A DNA stretch of 41,821 nucleotides from NCBI GenBank assembly GCA_948579355.1, contig CAPAOV010000024.1, positions 1 to 41,821 on the forward strand, written 5' to 3'. This document shows positions 1 to 6,890 of the stretch, in pieces. The DNA comes from an uncultured Eubacterium sp. (lineage in GTDB: Bacteria > Bacillota > Clostridia > Lachnospirales > Lachnospiraceae). The translations under genes and the position numbers were made by a program. The notes beneath the pieces were generated by a model. It saw nothing but the letters and a program-made list of their open reading frames with translations, was not told the DNA's origin and did no database searches. Numbering within the stretch: the first letter of the stretch is position 1; every line of letters starts with the position of its first letter.

Positions 1-103
1 AGCAGACATGTATGTGGCAAAACGTCTGCGTTCGTGCTTATGCGTTCATTTTAACATGTTTTGCTAAAAATGAAAAGTGATTTTTGTACAAGATTCTTAT
101 TTG

Positions 104-841
104 TTATGCGGCAGGATAGGGTTTGTCGTACATTTCCTGAATGATTTTCTGTATATAGGCGCCAATATGTTTTTTCTCTTCCTTATCCAGCTGATCCGGA
201 TAAACCGGTTCGCCATATTCGATGTAAATATCCCCGCCCTTGATCCAGGGAATATTGTTTTCCAATATATTTTCTGTGTTCTTAATGCAGACAGGAATGA
301 TGGGGGCATTGGTTTTGGTGGCAATCTTCATGCTTCCCTCTTTAAAAGGAAGAAGGTGGTCTGTGGCATTGCGGGTACCCTCTGGGGCGATATAGATTGA
401 ATATCCGTCTTTGATTAGGGAGATGGCATTCAGGATCACTCCCATATTTTGTTTCATGTCGCCCCGGTCCATAAAGAGGCAGTTCAGGAAATACATCCAT
501 TGGGCGATCATGGGGAACTTTTTGATCTCGATCTTTGAAATAAATGCCACCTGTACATGATGGGCGGCAATGGATGAATATGCCAGGATGATATCATAAA
601 AGCTCCGGTGGTTTGCTGCAAACATCACTGGCTTGTCTGTTGGTATGCGTTCGATGCCGCAAATATGCTTTTTACAGCCGGATAAGAACATCGTCGTATT
701 GAATACGATGCGTACGATCCGTATGGCAAATGCCGCAGCAGCTTTACTATTTATTTTCCGTACAATGCATTCCATCAGCAGAAGGGGAATGCTTATGATG
801 CAGACAAGCAGGTAAAGAAGTATTAACAGTATCGTTCTCAT
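104..841 (-). CDS. 1-acyl-sn-glycerol-3-phosphate acyltransferase (PlsC family)
   Basis: A 245-residue membrane-associated acyltransferase of the PlsC/LPLAT family, expected to acylate lysophosphatidic acid to phosphatidic acid in phospholipid synthesis. The N-terminus (about residues 3-25) is a hydrophobic anchor. The catalytic HX4D motif is H78 to D83 within NHRSFYD, and the substrate-binding EGTR motif is at 154-157. Length is typical for the family. The ATG at 841 is preceded by an AAAGGA ribosome binding site. It lies 59 bp downstream of the carboxypeptidase gene on the same strand and may be cotranscribed with it. The acyl-acceptor specificity cannot be read from sequence. Confidence 0.9.
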   Translation of the reverse strand: MRTILLILLYLLVCIISIPLLLMECIVRKINSKAAAAFAIRIVRIVFNTTMFLSGCKKHICGIERIPTDKPVMFAANHRSFYDIILAYSSIAAHHVQVAFISKIEIKKFPMIAQWMYFLNCLFMDRGDMKQNMGVILNAISLIKDGYSIYIAPEGTRNATDHLLPFKEGSMKIATKTNAPIIPVCIKNTENILENNIPWIKGGDIYIEYGEPVYPDQLDKEEKKHIGAYIQKIIQEMYDKPYPAA

Positions 842-900
842 GGGTTGAAATCCTTTCTCTATAGTGGGGCATTATGGTCCTGGCACAATGATCAAACAAA

Positions 901-2016
901 TTAAAATTCATTGTCCGGGGATGTGGGTGCTGATGACTCGGCAGCCGGTGGATCCGTAGGCGCCGCGGTGGGAACCGGTGTCGGGGCCGGTGTGGGCGCT
1001 GGCGGTGTCGTGGGGCTGTGTGTAGCCGGTGGTTTTGTCTGTACCGGTTTTTTTGTCTTTTTCGGTTTGTCGTTTGTCTTTTTGGGGCGCTCTGGCTTTT
1101 TGGTTGGTTTTGGAGAAGCGCTAGCCTTTGGTTTAACCGTCGGCTTTGGCGTTGCATATTTCACAGAATCCGGATCTTCCACGTCTACACGGGGTTTTGA
1201 TTCATTTTTGGCAGCATCTTCTTTTACTGCATCTTCGACACCATAATACTCTTCTAAAGTCAGTTCGTTTTCATATAGATAGGTGGCAACGGCTTTTCCT
1301 ACAAAACGGATATGCCAGGGTTCATAGCTGTATCCGGTGATCTCAGACTTTCCGTATGGATAACGGATGATAAATCCATAGAGGTGGGCGTTTTCTGCCA
1401 GCCAGCGTCCCTCTGTGGTGTCACCGAAACTTTGATCCAGCCGGAAATTCACACTTCGTGCAGAGACGTCGATGGTCAGTCCGGTCTGGTGCTCGCTGCT
1501 GCCAGGTTTGGCGGACACAGCGTCGGTAGCCGCCTGTCCCCTGGTGGCGATATTTTTATCATAAATCTGTTTCTGTCGGGCATAAGAACGGTATCCGGAT
1601 ACACCATATAATTCGATGTGCTCCTTTTCCCCTGCCTGGAACAGCCTTTCCAGGGCATCCGCCGCCACTTTGCGGAGTTTTCGCTTATCCGAAGAATAAG
1701 TAAAGCTAAATTTAACATTTGGCACCACGAGATTTGGTGGAATGTAGTCCGAGGGCAGAAGATATACCCGGTTTACCAGTACGGTTTTACTGCTTGGTAT
1801 CGTATCCAGTGGTACAGTCCGGCTGTTTGAAAGTATGGAACTCAGATCTTCTGGCAAGAGAGAGTCCTCCTCATCGTTTTCATTTTCATTATAATAATAT
1901 TCATAGGCTGCTGGTTTGTTATTGCCGGAGTTATGCTGTGGTTTTGCCGGTTTAAGGAGTATAATACCAGACGCCACTAAAAAAAGTATAATGCCAGTTA
2001 GTATATATCTCTTCAT
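901..2016 (-). CDS. VanY-type D-alanyl-D-alanine carboxypeptidase (M15B) with Pro/Thr/Lys-rich tail
   Basis: A 371-residue membrane-anchored zinc peptidase that trims the terminal D-Ala from peptidoglycan stem peptides. Residues 4-21 form an N-terminal membrane anchor. The M15 metal and catalytic motifs are intact: SSEHQTGLTIDV supplies H176 and D183, and EPWHIRFV supplies E232 and H235. From about residue 280 the protein becomes a low-complexity P/T/K/A-rich tail of roughly 90 residues, probably a wall-spanning or wall-binding segment. I chose the ATG at 2016 because GGAGGT lies four bases upstream. An in-frame TTG at 2040 would add eight residues but has no such site. It has its own predicted promoter with a perfect palindrome over the -35 box. 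Confidence 0.92.
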   Translation of the reverse strand: MKRYILTGIILFLVASGIILLKPAKPQHNSGNNKPAAYEYYYNENENDEEDSLLPEDLSSILSNSRTVPLDTIPSSKTVLVNRVYLLPSDYIPPNLVVPNVKFSFTYSSDKRKLRKVAADALERLFQAGEKEHIELYGVSGYRSYARQKQIYDKNIATRGQAATDAVSAKPGSSEHQTGLTIDVSARSVNFRLDQSFGDTTEGRWLAENAHLYGFIIRYPYGKSEITGYSYEPWHIRFVGKAVATYLYENELTLEEYYGVEDAVKEDAAKNESKPRVDVEDPDSVKYATPKPTVKPKASASPKPTKKPERPKKTNDKPKKTKKPVQTKPPATHSPTTPPAPTPAPTPVPTAAPTDPPAAESSAPTSPDNEF

Positions 2017-2042
2017 GTGTACCTCCAAAAGTTCTAACAAGC

Positions 2043-2080
2043 ATTATACTCTTAGGTAATAGAAAAAGTCAATTGACTTT
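2043..2080 (-). promoter_or_regulatory. Promoter of the VanY gene with palindromic operator candidate
   Basis: On the minus strand TTGACT (2067-2072), an 18-nt spacer and TATAAT (2043-2048) precede the VanY start by about 25 nt. The -35 box lies inside a perfect 16-bp palindrome, AAAGTCAATTGACTTT (2065-2080), which also covers the end of queT. The palindrome is a plausible operator; the regulator is unknown. Confidence 0.6.
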
Positions 2081-2560
2081 AAATATATTTTTCTTTATTT
2101 GTTTAAGGGAGCGCAGTAACAACATCCCGATAAGCCCGCAGGAGATCAATTCACCTGCCCCCACTGTAGCCATCAGATATGGAATCGCATCCGGAATATC
2201 ATAGGCAAACCGGAGAACCCAGGGAACGATAATGGTATTGGCGAGGATGGGGGGCAGCGGAGCCAGCCACTCAAAGCGGCGCAGTGCGTAGGTACCCAGA
2301 GCACCCATCAGTGTCGCCAGAGTTCCAAAGAGGATATCCAGTGGTGCGCAGCCAGTAAGGATATTACTGAGAAGACAGCCGATGGTAAGTCCAGGAATTG
2401 CGGCGGGGGTAAAAAATGGGAGGATCGTAAGAGCCTCGGAAAATCTCACCTGGATGGCATAGTTTGCCAGTCCCAAGGCATTTGCCAGAAGTGTCAGCAC
2501 AACATAGAGGGCAGCGATCATGGCTGCCTGACTTAGATACATGATTTTTTTGCTTTTCAT
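2069..2560 (-). CDS. queT: QueT family queuosine-precursor transporter
   Basis: A 163-residue integral membrane protein of the QueT family (PF06177, COG4708), the substrate-binding S component of an ECF-type vitamin transporter that takes up a queuosine precursor such as preQ1. Family hallmarks are the N-terminal AAMIAALYVVLT helix, QVRFSEALTILPFFTP at about residues 36-51, and the GCxLSN and DILFGTLATLMGA segments. Length is typical and five to six helices are apparent. The ATG at 2560 follows AAGGAG. The assignment is reinforced by a preQ1-I riboswitch directly upstream whose tail contains the ribosome binding site. No energising EcfA/EcfT genes lie nearby, consistent with a shared ECF module elsewhere. 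Confidence 0.92.
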   Translation of the reverse strand: MKSKKIMYLSQAAMIAALYVVLTLLANALGLANYAIQVRFSEALTILPFFTPAAIPGLTIGCLLSNILTGCAPLDILFGTLATLMGALGTYALRRFEWLAPLPPILANTIIVPWVLRFAYDIPDAIPYLMATVGAGELISCGLIGMLLLRSLKQIKKNIFKVN

Positions 2561-2570
2561 TTTTTATTCT

Positions 2571-2610
2571 CCTTAGTTTTGTTTTACGTGTGGATGGTTT
2601 CGAACACACG
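2571..2610 (-). promoter_or_regulatory. preQ1-I riboswitch controlling queT
   Basis: On the minus strand a 6-bp stem CGTGTG/CACACG encloses a loop beginning TTC and containing ACC. It is followed by an A-rich tail ending in CTAAGG, the layout of the preQ1 class I aptamer. The AAGGAG ribosome binding site of queT overlaps the aptamer tail, so ligand binding should hide the site and reduce translation. Family knowledge: preQ1 aptamers commonly control COG4708 transporters. Confidence 0.85.
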
Positions 2611-2644
2611 GGTTATAACAGTACAGGGGCTGCTATGCCTCTGA

Positions 2645-2905
2645 TCATTTGGCGGCACACTCTGCCTGTGCTGCGAGGACCGCTTTGGAAAGCTGGTCGG
2701 CACATGACGTATTTTTGAAACCGCACTGGATGCCGGAGCATTTTTTAACGATCTGATTGACGGTGAGCCCATCCACGAGAATCGGGATTGCCTTAAGGTT
2801 TCCGTCACATCCGCCATAGAATTTCACATTAGTGATCACATCATCGTTAATCTCCAGATCGATCTGCTGTGAGCAGGTTCCTTTTGTTCGATATGAATAT
2901 TTCAT
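2645..2905 (-). CDS. TIGR03905 family TSCPD domain protein
   Basis: An 86-residue protein with the TSCPD domain (TIGR03905), related to the C-terminal domain of vitamin B12-dependent ribonucleotide reductases. Visible signatures are GTCSQQIDLEIN at about residues 9-20, FYGGCDGNLKAI at about 29-40 and cysteines in KKCSGIQCGFKNTSCADQL. Its biochemical role is not established. I chose the ATG at 2905, which is preceded by GGAGGTG. It lies immediately upstream of queT on the same strand and has its own consensus promoter facing away from the DUF1292 gene. Confidence 0.88.
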   Translation of the reverse strand: MKYSYRTKGTCSQQIDLEINDDVITNVKFYGGCDGNLKAIPILVDGLTVNQIVKKCSGIQCGFKNTSCADQLSKAVLAAQAECAAK

Positions 2906-2986
2906 CTGTTTCACCTCCTTATTCGTGATCAGCCCGGCGGCGCTATCGGGCATCGCTTCCCGCTGAAAAATGCTGCGGATGAAAAC

Positions 2987-3015
2987 ATTTTATATAAAAT
3001 GTGGAATCTTGTCAA
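2987..3015 (-). promoter_or_regulatory. Sigma-A promoter of the TSCPD gene
   Basis: Minus-strand TTGACA (3010-3015), 17-nt spacer, TAAAAT (2987-2992). It is divergent from the DUF1292 promoter. Confidence 0.75.
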
Positions 3016-3024
3016 CATCTGAAC

Positions 3025-3053
3025 TTGAACTGGTAAAAATGATATGTTATGAT
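3025..3053 (+). promoter_or_regulatory. Sigma-A promoter of the left DUF1292 gene
   Basis: TTGAAC (3025-3030), 17-nt spacer, TATGAT (3048-3053), about 35 nt upstream of the DUF1292 start. The two divergent -35 boxes are only 9 bp apart. Confidence 0.7.
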
Positions 3054-3088
3054 AGGATAAATGATTAAAATTTAAGGAGGTTTCATCC

Positions 3089-3445
3089 ATGGCGGAATTT
3101 AATTTGGAAGATATAGAAGAAATGAAGGTAGATCTGCAGCTGGAAGACGGAAGCACGTTGGAGTGCGAGGTTATTTATATATTTGAATGGGGTGGCGACG
3201 ATTATGCCGCTCTTACTCCGGTGGACGAGAGCATCGAAGAAATCTACTTTTTTGGTATTGAGATCGAAGACAAGGGGGGAGAGCCGGAGATCACACTTCT
3301 CCAGATCGATGATGAGGAAGCCCTGGAAGCCCTGGCAGATGCCTTTGATGAAATGCTGGATGAGGAAGAGTTTGGAGAAGATGAGGAAGAATCGGAAGAC
3401 GATGGCAAGTGGGACGAGTTTATCAACAAAAAGCTGGATCAGTAA
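3089..3445 (+). CDS. DUF1292 domain protein (left copy)
   Basis: A 118-residue, extremely acidic cytoplasmic protein of the DUF1292 family, function unknown. The core (about residues 1-88) has the family pattern of short beta segments: LQLEDGSTLECEVI, an aromatic FEWGGDDYAALTP and a YFFGIE strand. Residues 88-110 are nearly all Asp/Glu, and the end WDEFINKKLDQ matches the right copy (WDEFIHKKLEE). The ATG at 3089 follows AAGGAGG. It converges on the sugar transferase gene across a bidirectional terminator. A diverged copy lies at 26607-26984, so the gene belongs loosely to the duplicated region. Confidence 0.88.
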   Translation: MAEFNLEDIEEMKVDLQLEDGSTLECEVIYIFEWGGDDYAALTPVDESIEEIYFFGIEIEDKGGEPEITLLQIDDEEALEALADAFDEMLDEEEFGEDEEESEDDGKWDEFINKKLDQ

Positions 3446-3470
3446 TACTGAATGTCTGGCGGCAGAACAT

Positions 3471-3510
3471 AAAAAGTGCTCCTTTCGGGTTTGGAAGGGG
3501 CACTCTTTCA
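3471..3510. terminator. Bidirectional terminator between DUF1292 and the sugar transferase
   Basis: A 10-bp stem AGTGCTCCTT/AAGGGGCACT (one G-T pair) spans 3475-3504. It is followed by CTTT on + and TTTTT on -, serving both convergent genes. Confidence 0.8.
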
Positions 3511-3530
3511 TTATCTGATAAAATTTTTGA

Positions 3531-4961
3531 TCAGTATGCATTTTTGTTGATAAAACCTTTGATCACTGTCAGCAGCAGGATCTTGATATCCAGCATGACG
3601 GACCAGTTTTCGATATAATAGAGGTCGCAGTCGATGCGGAGGCGGATGGAGGTATCACCCCGGTAGCCGTTGACTTGTGCCCAGCCAGTAATGCCTGGAC
3701 GGACCTGATGCTTGATCATATAGCGGGGGATCTCTTCTTTGAACTTTTCAACGAAGAAGGGTCGTTCCGGTCTTGGTCCCACAAGGCTCATGTCTCCCTT
3801 GAGTACATTGAAAAACTGGGGAAGTTCGTCCAGACTTGTCTTGCGGATGAATTTTCCGATGGGGGTAACCCTTGGATCGTCAGGAGTGGTCCAGGCTTTT
3901 TTCTCATCCGACGCCTTCTGGACCGCCATAGAGCGGAATTTGTACATCATAAAGGGTTTGCCGTGGAGTCCAATCCGCTCCTGCTTGAAGATCAGTTCCC
4001 CTTCTGAGGTAGCCTTTACGATGATAGATACTACCAGCATCGGCAGTGAAAACAGCACAATAAGTATGAGAGAACCAGCGATATCCATTGTCCGCTTTAC
4101 AAATTTATTAAAAGAATTAGTGAGGGGGACATTCCGCACATGAATAACCGGAAGCCCGTCCAGATCTTCGGTGTAAGGTTTGGTGGGGATGATATTGTTG
4201 TAGTCCGGGATAAACTTGGTGTGCACACCAGATTTTTCCGTAATGGCGACGATTCCCTCCAGGCGCTCGTACTGGTCGATGCCCAGGGTAATAGCGATCT
4301 CGTCATAGGAATTGTCAGCGAGAACGGTCTCCAGATCATCGATGTCGCCGATGACATGGACATCCCGGTAGGATTTTCCATTTCGTTTGCTGTCGTCAAG
4401 GATACCATGGACGACGTAGCCCCATTCCGGATGGGAACAGATACGGTCAATATAGCCCTCGGCGGAACGTCCGTAGCCAATGAGGAGAATGTGTTTGAGA
4501 TTGTGTCCTTTCCTGCGGAAACGGCGGAGGATCGTCGTGATAAGCAGCCGGAAAATAAGTTCAAGAATAAAATTGATCCCTACAAATATAATGATAAAAA
4601 GGCGGGCATAGTTTCCGCTACGGATAAAATAAAGACCTGCGGTACAGTAAAGGATTCCCACAACGTTTGCCTTAAAAATGTTGTACATCTGAGATTTGCG
4701 GCTAGTCACTCTTTTTGGATCATACAGATGGAAAAAATAATAGGAAAATAAATAACAGGGAACCAGAAGAAGCAGCAGCTGCATATATTCTTCCAGGGTT
4801 CCATAGAATCCCAGAGGCTCCTTTATAAACCCATATCGGATCAGGACACTGAATTCTTCGTCAAAACGAAGTTTGTATGCCAGTACAAAAGAAAATATCA
4901 GTATAAGTACGTCAATGATAAAACGAATGACATTAAGTAATTTTTGGTTTCCCTTTATCAA
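3531..4961 (-). CDS. Undecaprenyl-phosphate sugar phosphotransferase, WbaP type (left copy)
   Basis: A 476-residue polyisoprenyl-phosphate hexose-1-phosphate transferase that starts exopolysaccharide or capsule repeat units by moving a sugar phosphate from a nucleotide sugar to undecaprenyl phosphate at the inner face of the membrane. The N-terminus has four to five membrane segments (about residues 10-130). A nucleotide-binding-like domain follows (HILLIGYGRSAEGYID, about 160-175), then a re-entrant helix and the PF02397 catalytic domain with FKQERIG, YKFRSM, TSLDELPQFFNVLKGD, SLVGPRPERP and the terminal GITGWAQVNG block. The start codon is TTG at 4961 after AAGGAAGG, and the right copy also starts TTG. 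No other glycosyltransferases lie near, so the sugar is unknown. The right homologue (20054-21481) is about 70% identical by eye. Confidence 0.92.
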   Translation of the reverse strand: MIKGNQKLLNVIRFIIDVLILIFSFVLAYKLRFDEEFSVLIRYGFIKEPLGFYGTLEEYMQLLLLLVPCYLFSYYFFHLYDPKRVTSRKSQMYNIFKANVVGILYCTAGLYFIRSGNYARLFIIIFVGINFILELIFRLLITTILRRFRRKGHNLKHILLIGYGRSAEGYIDRICSHPEWGYVVHGILDDSKRNGKSYRDVHVIGDIDDLETVLADNSYDEIAITLGIDQYERLEGIVAITEKSGVHTKFIPDYNNIIPTKPYTEDLDGLPVIHVRNVPLTNSFNKFVKRTMDIAGSLILIVLFSLPMLVVSIIVKATSEGELIFKQERIGLHGKPFMMYKFRSMAVQKASDEKKAWTTPDDPRVTPIGKFIRKTSLDELPQFFNVLKGDMSLVGPRPERPFFVEKFKEEIPRYMIKHQVRPGITGWAQVNGYRGDTSIRLRIDCDLYYIENWSVMLDIKILLLTVIKGFINKNAY

Positions 4962-5054
4962 TTTGAATCCTTCCTTTCGTCTTTCATGATTGGTGACGGT
5001 TCTTTTCTAATATATAGAACATTAGGTAATATTTTCAAATCATATACTTATTAG

Positions 5055-5083
5055 ATTATAAATTATTTTGTGCAATTTCACAA
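5055..5083 (-). promoter_or_regulatory. Promoter of the left sugar transferase
   Basis: Minus-strand TTGTGA (5078-5083), 17-nt spacer, TATAAT (5055-5060). The right homologue has the same TTGTGA -35 box and spacing. The remaining 4962-5227 intergenic DNA is AT-rich and also holds the htrA promoter and a leader of about 90 nt. Confidence 0.75.
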
Positions 5084-5098
5084 TATAAAATTAATATA

Positions 5099-5130
5099 TT
5101 CACAAACTAAACACATTTGATGGGTATAAT
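5099..5130 (+). promoter_or_regulatory. Conserved htrA promoter element and -10 box (left)
   Basis: The element TTCACAAACTAAACACA (5099-5115) lies exactly 9 nt before TATAAT (5125-5130). No good -35 hexamer is present at 17 nt. The identical 17-nt element with the same 9-nt gap precedes the right htrA. Its reverse complement carries TGTG twice, 11 bp apart, a geometry typical of OmpR-family response-regulator sites, so activator-dependent control is inferred. Confidence 0.7.
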
Positions 5131-5227
5131 GCAACTTGAGATGGGGAAAAAATACATCAAGTCAGATAATTGAACCGGGCACAGACCGCAGCTTGCAGGT
5201 AGTCCGGCGAGAAAGGACGGGATTTTC

Positions 5228-6736
5228 ATGAACGAAGAAAATTGGAATCAGGCAGATGATCAGGGTGGATCAGGATTTTCACAAAATAGAAATTATGAAG
5301 GGACGGAACAGAGCCAGGAACCGGTGAAGGACAGCACGATCTGGCAGGCGGGCTCCGTGGATGATGGACCGCAGCCCATGCCGTCTTCGGATAATATGTA
5401 TCGTTTCCAGAATGTCAGACCGGAGGAGCCGGCAGAGAAAAAAAGCAGGGAAAAGAATTCTGGCGGAATGAAGAAAACCATCGTGGCGGCAGTGGTCTTT
5501 GGTGTGGTGGCGGCGCTGTGTTTCTTTGCGCTGGTGAAGATCACCGGGGTGTGGGGGCCGCAGAAGTCTGACGGAGGAACCATTGGAAGTGTGGAGCCTT
5601 TTAAAACGGATAACGGAGTTACAGCAGTGTCCGGCGGAGCAGCGGGTCCTGGAGATGTGTCGTCGATTGTTGAAGCAGTTATGCCATCCATCGTTTCTAT
5701 TACGGAGACCAGTACTGCAACATCATATTTTGGACAGAGTTATCCCACCGAGGGAGCCGGCTCTGGATTTATTGTAAAAGAAGATAACAATGAACTGCTG
5801 ATCGTTACCAACAATCATGTGGTGGCAAAAGCGGACAGCATCACCGTTACCTTTATCGACAATACCACGGCAAAAGCTACGGTGAAAGGGACAGATCCTA
5901 CTGCAGATCTGGCAGTCATATCAGTAAAGGTTGGTGACTTGAAAAAGGAAACCAAAGGGCACATCAAAGTAGCAAGTCTGGGACACTCCGAAGATGTCAA
6001 GGTGGGCCAGATGGCGATCGCTATTGGTAATGCACTGGGTTATGGCCAGTCAGTGACAGTGGGATACATCAGTGCCAAGGACAGACAGGTAGAGGTAGGA
6101 GACGGAAATTCCTCCGGTTCCAATACTATGGTACTGCTGCAGACAGATGCGGCGATCAATCCAGGAAACAGCGGGGGAGCTCTGCTGGATGTGAACGGAA
6201 ATGTCATCGGTATCAATTCTGTAAAGTATGCGGACACGAAAGTAGAAGGAATCGGGTATGCCATTCCTATGAGCGATGCGATTCCGATCATCAATGAGCT
6301 GATGAACCGTGAAGTGCTCAAAGATGAGGAGAAAGGATATCTGGGAATCACTGGCCGGACCATCAGTGAAGAGGTCAGTGAAGCCTATCGTTTCCCAACC
6401 GGTGTTTATATCGCAGAGGTGTCGGAGAGCGGTGCAGCCAAGGAGGCAGGCATCAAACAGGGTGATATCATCACGAAGATCAACGGAAGTAAAATAACTT
6501 CTATCGAGCAGGTGCAGAATAAAGTAAATAATATAAAGGCAGGAACGGAGATTACGGTGACTATCGCCAGAAGCCAGGAGGGCGAATATAAGGAGCAGGA
6601 TGTCAAGGTGGTTCTGAAGAGTTCTGAGACACTGGAAGAGCTGGATGACGGAACTCAGGACAGCAGGAACAGTGGAGGCAATCCTTTCGGATATGGAAAC
6701 GATTCTTATGGCGGGGACCAGATCGTTCCATGGTAA
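5228..6736 (+). CDS. Membrane-anchored HtrA/DegP-like serine protease (left copy)
   Basis: A 502-residue S1C serine protease for quality control of exported proteins. A cytoplasmic hydrophilic N-terminus of about 80 residues contains QPMPSSDNMYRFQNV, a motif also present in the right copy. One membrane helix follows (about 82-105). The extracellular trypsin-like domain has H197 (NNHVV), D227 (TADLAVI) and S315 (NPGNSGGAL), so the catalytic triad is intact. A single PDZ domain lies at about 370-465, then a Gly/Asn/Asp-rich tail ending IVPW, the same end motif as in the right copy. The ATG at 5228 follows AAAGGA. It is divergent from the sugar transferase and upstream of the clpX paralogue, which has its own promoter. 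Confidence 0.95.
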   Translation: MNEENWNQADDQGGSGFSQNRNYEGTEQSQEPVKDSTIWQAGSVDDGPQPMPSSDNMYRFQNVRPEEPAEKKSREKNSGGMKKTIVAAVVFGVVAALCFFALVKITGVWGPQKSDGGTIGSVEPFKTDNGVTAVSGGAAGPGDVSSIVEAVMPSIVSITETSTATSYFGQSYPTEGAGSGFIVKEDNNELLIVTNNHVVAKADSITVTFIDNTTAKATVKGTDPTADLAVISVKVGDLKKETKGHIKVASLGHSEDVKVGQMAIAIGNALGYGQSVTVGYISAKDRQVEVGDGNSSGSNTMVLLQTDAAINPGNSGGALLDVNGNVIGINSVKYADTKVEGIGYAIPMSDAIPIINELMNREVLKDEEKGYLGITGRTISEEVSEAYRFPTGVYIAEVSESGAAKEAGIKQGDIITKINGSKITSIEQVQNKVNNIKAGTEITVTIARSQEGEYKEQDVKVVLKSSETLEELDDGTQDSRNSGGNPFGYGNDSYGGDQIVPW

Positions 6737-6755
6737 AGATTTTTCAAGAGTTACT

Positions 6756-6784
6756 TTGACGAATACAAGAAAATATAGTATGAT
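6756..6784 (+). promoter_or_regulatory. Sigma-A promoter of the left clpX paralogue
   Basis: TTGACG (6756-6761), 17-nt spacer, TATGAT (6779-6784), just after the htrA stop. It gives a predicted leader of about 100 nt before the TTG start. Confidence 0.75.
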
Positions 6785-6826
6785 TGGTCTTGGGAAGATT
6801 TCCCCTGACCATGGATTCAGACGAAT

Positions 6827-6861
6827 GGAACTGTTATCTTTTGGGATAGCAGTTCCTTTTG
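6827..6861 (+). terminator. Intrinsic-terminator-like hairpin in the clpX leader
   Basis: A 12-bp stem GGAACTGTTATC/GATAGCAGTTCC (one G-T pair) at 6827-6856, followed by TTTTG. It lies downstream of the clpX promoter, so it may end htrA transcripts, attenuate clpX, or both. Confidence 0.55.
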
Positions 6862-6890
6862 AACTTAACTATAGAGAACGGAGGTTTATT

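Noticed and set aside
1..60. GCAGAC/GTCTGC inverted repeat at the window edge as a terminator
   Set aside because: The stem is short, the loop is long and unstructured, and no T-tract follows.
6645..6890. Long N-terminal extension of the left ClpX overlapping htrA
   Set aside because: It overlaps htrA out of frame and has no homology; TTG 6891 has GGAGG and matches the right copy's start region.
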